This document shows, piece after piece, positions 60,056-64,000 of a stretch of 64,000 bases of DNA. The DNA is from Virgisporangium aliadipatigenens (GTDB taxonomy: Bacteria > Actinomycetota > Actinomycetes > Mycobacteriales > Micromonosporaceae): contig NZ_BOPF01000036.1 in the NCBI RefSeq assembly GCF_016863615.1, positions 1 to 64,000 on the forward strand. Direction: 5' to 3'. Under the pieces are notes generated by a model. That model did no database searches, was not told where the DNA came from, and saw only the letters and a program-made list of their open reading frames with translations. The position numbers and the translations under genes are program-made. The stretch's first letter is position 1; every line of letters starts with the position of its first letter.

Positions 60056-62956
60056 ATGCGCGAGCCAGGGACCGCACGGTCGACCCGCCTCTCCCGGTAC
60101 GGCTTCGTCGACGCGGCCAAGGCCGCCGAGCACCTCTCCGGTGACGTGGGCCTGTGGGATCCGGTGACGGCCACGCCCCCGGAGGGTCCGGCGGGCGAAC
60201 TGCTGGAGACGTTCGCGGTGGCTGCCGATCCGGACCTCGCCGCGTTGCAGCTGCACCGGCTGGTGGAGAAGGCCGGTCCGGAGCCGGTGCGCGCCGCCGT
60301 GCGGGACCTGCCGGGGTGGCGCCGCCTGCTGGCCGTGCTCGGCGCGTCGAGCGCCCTCGGCGACCACCTCGTGGCCAACCCCGACGAGTGGCGGCTCCTC
60401 GCCCAGCCGCTGTCCACAGTGGACCTCGGCGCGGTGGCGGACGTGCCGGCGCTGCGCCTGGCGTACCGGCGGGTGCTGGCGCGCATCGTCGCCGCCGACC
60501 TGACCGGGGCGTTCGCGCTGGAGGCGGTGATGGCGGCGCTGACCGACCTCGCCGACGCGACCCTGGCCGCCGCCCTCGACCTGGCCCGCGCCGAACGCCC
60601 CGACACCGCCGCGCAGTGCCGGCTGGCCGTCATCGCCATGGGCAAGTGCGGCGGCCGCGAACTCAACTACGTCAGCGACGTCGACGTGGTCTTCGTCGCC
60701 GAGCCGCCGGCCGGGGAGTCCGATGTGGACGGTGCCCTGCGCGCCTCCGCGACCCTCGCCGCGCGCATGATCACCATCTGCGGCATCGTGGCGTGGCCGG
60801 TCGACGCCGCGCTGCGCCCGGAGGGCGGCCGCGGGCCGCTGACCCGCACCGTCGCCTCGTACCTCGCCTACTACACGAAGTGGGCCAAGACGTGGGAGTT
60901 CCAGGCGCTGCTCAAGGCCCGGCCGGCGGCCGGCGATCTGGAGCTGGGCGCCGAGTGGCTGGCGGCGCTGCAGCCCGCGCAGTGGCACGCCGCCGATCGC
61001 CCCGAGGCGGTCGAGGAGGTTCGCGCGATGCGCCGGCGGATCGTCGACGCGGTGCCGCGCGGCGAGGTCGACCGGGAGATCAAGCGGGGACCGGGCGGGC
61101 TGCGCGACATCGAGTTCGCGGTGCAGCTGCTGCAGCTGGTGCACGGCCGCTCCGACGAGTCGCTGCGCACACCGTCCACTGTGGAGGCCCTGCGGGCGCT
61201 GACCGCCGGCGGCTACGTGGGGCGGGCCGACGGCGAGGCCCTGCTGCGGGCGTACCGGTTCCTGCGCTCGGTGGAACACCGGCTGCAGCTGCAGCGGCTG
61301 CGCCGCACGCACACCGTTCCGGAGGATCCGGACGAGCTGCGCTGGCTCGCGGCCGGCCTCGGCTTCCGGCCGAACGCGCAGCGCGATGCCGTCGAGGCGT
61401 TCCGGGCGGAGTGGACGCGTCTGTCCGGAGACGTGCGGCGGCTGCACGAGAAGCTGTTCTACCGGCCGATCCTGGAGGCGGTCGCGCGGGTGCCCTCGGA
61501 GGCGTGGCGGCTCACCCCGGAATCGGCGCGGGCCCGGCTGGAGGTGCTCGGGTTCGCCGACCCGGCCGGTGCGCTGCGGCACATCACGGCGCTGACCGGC
61601 GGGGTCTCCCGGACCGCCGCGATCCAGCGGACGCTGCTGCCGGTGCTGCTGAGCGAGTTCGCCGACGCGCCGGAGCCGGACGGCGGGCTGCTGGCCTACC
61701 GCAAGGTGTCGGACCGGCTCGGCAGCACGCCCTGGTACCTGCGGCTGCTGCGCGACGAGGGCGTGGTGGCGCTGCGCCTGGCCCGGCTGCTCGGCATCTC
61801 CCGGTACGTCACCGAGCTGCTGAGCCACGACCCGGAGGCGCTGCGGCTGCTGGCCGACGACGCCGAACTGGTGCCGCGCACCGGCGTCGACGGGTTCCTC
61901 GCGGCCGCGCGCCGCCACAAGAACGACCCGATCGCCGCCGCGCACGCGGTCCGGGCCAGGCGCCGGCGCGAACTGTTCCGCACGGCCTGTGCCGACCTGC
62001 TCGGCAGGCTCGACGTGCACGCCGTCGGCGACGCGCTCGCGGCGGTCACCGACGCCACCATCGCGGGAGTCCTGGAGGTGGCCAACCCGACCGGGCTCAG
62101 CTTCGCCGTCATCGGCATGGGCCGCCTCGGCGGCTGCGAGATGAACTACCCCTCCGACGCCGACGTCCTGTTCGTCTACGACCCGGGCGACCGGCCGGAC
62201 GAGGAGGCGCGCCGCGCCGCGCAGGCCGTCGCCGAGGAACTGCGCGCGCTGCTGTCCCGGCCGGCGCCGGATCCGCCGCTGGGCATCGACGCCGACCTGC
62301 GTCCCGAGGGGCGGCAGGGGCCACTGGTGCGCAGCATCGCCGCCTACGCGCAGTACTACGGCCGCTGGTCGAAGGTGTGGGAGGCGCAGGCGTTGCTGCG
62401 GGCCCGGTTCGTCGCCGGCGATCCCGCGCTGGGCGCCCGGTTCATCGAGATGGCCGACCGGATCCGTTACCCCGCAGGCGGCCTGACCCGCGAGCAGGTG
62501 ACGGAGATCCGCCGGATCAAGGCCCGGGTCGACAACGAACGCCTCCCGCGCGGCGCCGACGCCGCCATGCACACCAAGCTCGGCCGGGGTGGGCTCGCCG
62601 ACGTCGAGTGGACGGTCCAGCTGTTCCAGCTGCGGCACGGGCACGAGGTGCCGGGGCTGCGCACGCCGCGGACCCTCGACGCGCTGACGGCGGCTGCGAA
62701 GGCGGGGCTGGTGACGCCGGCCGACGCCGACGCGCTGGCCGCCGCGTGGCGCCTGGCGACCCAGGTGCGCAACGCGCTGACGCTGGTGCGCGGCCGGGCG
62801 GTGGACCAGCTGCCGCGCCACGGCGCGGACGTCAACGCGGTGGCGCGCGCGTGCGGCCGGCCGGCGTCGGTGGAGTCGGGCGAGTTCGTCGACGACTACC
62901 TGCGCACGGCGCGGCACGCGAGGCAGGCGGTGGAGCGGACCTTTGACGCGGGCTGA
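60056..62956 (+). CDS. glnE: Glutamine synthetase adenylyltransferase/deadenylylase
   Basis: A 966-aa bifunctional regulator that adds AMP to, or removes it from, glutamine synthetase according to nitrogen status. Two nucleotidyltransferase domains are visible: GGRELNYVSDVDVVFV near residue 201 (deadenylylase half) and GGCEMNYPSDADVLFV near residue 692 (adenylylase half), each with the GSxD-type acidic pair. The second copies of PEGRxGPL follow in each half. ATG start after a 3-bp gap from the amidotransferase gene. Length is typical. Confidence 0.94.
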   Translation: MREPGTARSTRLSRYGFVDAAKAAEHLSGDVGLWDPVTATPPEGPAGELLETFAVAADPDLAALQLHRLVEKAGPEPVRAAVRDLPGWRRLLAVLGASSALGDHLVANPDEWRLLAQPLSTVDLGAVADVPALRLAYRRVLARIVAADLTGAFALEAVMAALTDLADATLAAALDLARAERPDTAAQCRLAVIAMGKCGGRELNYVSDVDVVFVAEPPAGESDVDGALRASATLAARMITICGIVAWPVDAALRPEGGRGPLTRTVASYLAYYTKWAKTWEFQALLKARPAAGDLELGAEWLAALQPAQWHAADRPEAVEEVRAMRRRIVDAVPRGEVDREIKRGPGGLRDIEFAVQLLQLVHGRSDESLRTPSTVEALRALTAGGYVGRADGEALLRAYRFLRSVEHRLQLQRLRRTHTVPEDPDELRWLAAGLGFRPNAQRDAVEAFRAEWTRLSGDVRRLHEKLFYRPILEAVARVPSEAWRLTPESARARLEVLGFADPAGALRHITALTGGVSRTAAIQRTLLPVLLSEFADAPEPDGGLLAYRKVSDRLGSTPWYLRLLRDEGVVALRLARLLGISRYVTELLSHDPEALRLLADDAELVPRTGVDGFLAAARRHKNDPIAAAHAVRARRRRELFRTACADLLGRLDVHAVGDALAAVTDATIAGVLEVANPTGLSFAVIGMGRLGGCEMNYPSDADVLFVYDPGDRPDEEARRAAQAVAEELRALLSRPAPDPPLGIDADLRPEGRQGPLVRSIAAYAQYYGRWSKVWEAQALLRARFVAGDPALGARFIEMADRIRYPAGGLTREQVTEIRRIKARVDNERLPRGADAAMHTKLGRGGLADVEWTVQLFQLRHGHEVPGLRTPRTLDALTAAAKAGLVTPADADALAAAWRLATQVRNALTLVRGRAVDQLPRHGADVNAVARACGRPASVESGEFVDDYLRTARHARQAVERTFDAG

Positions 62957-64000
62957 GAAACTCGCCCTGCTGACGGGGCCGCTGCTCGCCGTCGTGTTCC
63001 TGCTGCTGCCGCCGATGGGGACGGACCTGTCGGCGCAGGTGGCGCACGCCGACTTCTTCGACGCCGCCAAGGTGGCCCCGCTGGACCTGCGCTGGTACGG
63101 CGGCACCGTGCAGTGGGGCTACAGCCTGCTGGCGCCGGAGCTGATGGCGCTGCTCGGCGTGCGCCTCACCGGTGCGCTGGCGGGCGCAGCGGCGTCGGTG
63201 GCATTGGCGTTGCTGCTGCGCCGCACGGGTGCGCTGCGGCCGACGCTCGGCGGGATCGTGGGGGCGTTCTGCGTCTTCGGCAACCTCGCCTCGGGCCGGG
63301 TGACGTACGCGCTCGGGGTGGCGTTCGTCCTCTGTGGACTGTGGGCGCTGGCCCGGGACCGCCGGATCCTCGCGGTGGTGGGAGTTTTGCTCGGCGCCGC
63401 GTGCAGTCCGGTCGCGGGCCTGTTCGCCGGTCTCGCCGGTGCCGCACTTTTCCTGGGAACGTCCGAACGCGCGCGCCGCGTCGACGGCGTGCTGCTGGGG
63501 ATCGCCGGCGCGGTCCCGATCGGGGTGACCGCCGCGCTCGGTGACGCCGGCGGCTGGATGAACATCTCCGTCTCCGACACGGTGCGCGCGGTCGCGGCGG
63601 CGGTGCTCGTGGCGGTGTTCGTGCCGCAGCGGGTGATCCGCGTCGGCGCCGCGCTCGCCGCCCTCGGGGTGCTGGCCGCCTTCGCGGTCCACACGCCGGT
63701 GGGCCTGAACGCCACCCGCCTCGCCGCGATGTTCACCCTGCCGGTGCTGCTGGCCTACGCGCCCCGGCCGTCCCGGCCGGCGCCCTGGCCGCGAACGGCG
63801 GCGGCAGCGGCGCTGGTGGCGGTGGCGTTCGTGCAGTCGCCGGTGATGGTCGGGGATCTGCGCGACATGGGCGACCCGACCGCGTCGCGCCGGTACTTCG
63901 CACCGCTGCTGGCCCAGCTGCACGCCCGCGCACCGGTGGGCCGGGTCGAGGTGCTCGCCACCCGCAACTACTGGGAGTCCGCCCACGTGGCCCGGGAGTT
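62943..64000 (+). CDS. Polytopic membrane protein, 3' end outside window (partial)
   Basis: An open frame starting at TTG, overlapping the glnE stop by 14 nt, and running off the window (352 codons seen). It encodes about nine hydrophobic segments (LLTGPLLAVVFLLLPPMG, then GIVGAFCVFGNLASG, VLVAVFVPQRVIRVGAAL and others), with LRWYGGTVQWGYSLLAPELM between the first two. The pattern resembles GT-C-like or PTPS-related membrane proteins found after glnE in related genomes. No catalytic residue can be named. The start codon is uncertain; a GTG or ATG further in is possible. Confidence 0.75.
   Translation, partial: MTRAEKLALLTGPLLAVVFLLLPPMGTDLSAQVAHADFFDAAKVAPLDLRWYGGTVQWGYSLLAPELMALLGVRLTGALAGAAASVALALLLRRTGALRPTLGGIVGAFCVFGNLASGRVTYALGVAFVLCGLWALARDRRILAVVGVLLGAACSPVAGLFAGLAGAALFLGTSERARRVDGVLLGIAGAVPIGVTAALGDAGGWMNISVSDTVRAVAAAVLVAVFVPQRVIRVGAALAALGVLAAFAVHTPVGLNATRLAAMFTLPVLLAYAPRPSRPAPWPRTAAAAALVAVAFVQSPVMVGDLRDMGDPTASRRYFAPLLAQLHARAPVGRVEVLATRNYWESAHVARE

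Overview
The window is very GC-rich throughout and reads as actinobacterial chromosome: many GTG starts, 1-8 nt stop/start overlaps, an F420-dependent NADP reductase, the glnA2/nadE/panB/glnE neighbourhood familiar from Streptomyces and mycobacteria, and an actinobacterial type A RNase P RNA. A methyl-accepting chemotaxis protein and the gene content suggest a Micromonosporaceae-like organism with motile spores (for example an Actinoplanes relative). That placement is inference.

Layout. 0.1-8.9 kb: a response regulator, a flavin monooxygenase with a divergent TetR, an acyl-ACP desaturase/PlsC/L,D-transpeptidase group, a VanY-like lipoprotein, an MFS exporter and small membrane or DinB proteins. 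8.9-16 kb: a tightly overlapped minus-strand operon with OleA-, OleC- and OleD-like enzymes, two GT2 glycosyltransferases (one fused to a YihY-type membrane domain) and a P450. No OleB is present, so the operon looks like a beta-lactone or modified long-chain lipid pathway and is the strongest candidate for an undescribed system. 16-21 kb: an FtsK-like ATPase, small secreted proteins and a frameshifted LuxR regulator. 21-27 kb: a GntR-controlled operon for biuret/allophanate-type nitrogen compounds (two cysteine hydrolases, a permease, an AtzH-like protein, allophanate hydrolase). 27-31.4 kb: a GT39-like membrane protein and a cysteine dioxygenase/rhodanese pair divergent from a flavoprotein.

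31.4-34.7 kb: RNase P RNA followed by two further copies of its 3' end. These bracket a nonsense-mutated paralogue and a Uma2 nuclease, and the whole looks like tandem integration scars at rnpB. 34.7-38.7 kb: an AsnC regulator divergent from tryptophanase, then a SCO6745-like protein. 38.8-42.3 kb: a giant Lys/Ala/Thr histone H1-like protein built from DNA-level tandem repeats. 42.3-47.3 kb: an RNB ribonuclease, an F420 reductase/P450 pair and a chemotaxis receptor. 47.3-51.6 kb: panB, nadE and a GlnA2-type glutamine synthetase behind a GlnR-like box. 53.2-57.8 kb: an exopolysaccharide operon (53-aa LPXTG peptide, processive GT2, UDP-GlcNAc 2-epimerase, DUF2334 deacetylase) ending in strong hairpins. 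58-64 kb: a VOC protein with a WYL regulator, a class I amidotransferase, glnE and the start of a membrane protein that runs off the window.

A 69-bp palindromic element occurs twice. One copy sits just after tryptophanase; the other is inserted in frame inside the P450 gene of the Ole-like operon. No tRNA genes, CRISPR arrays or intact transposases were seen.
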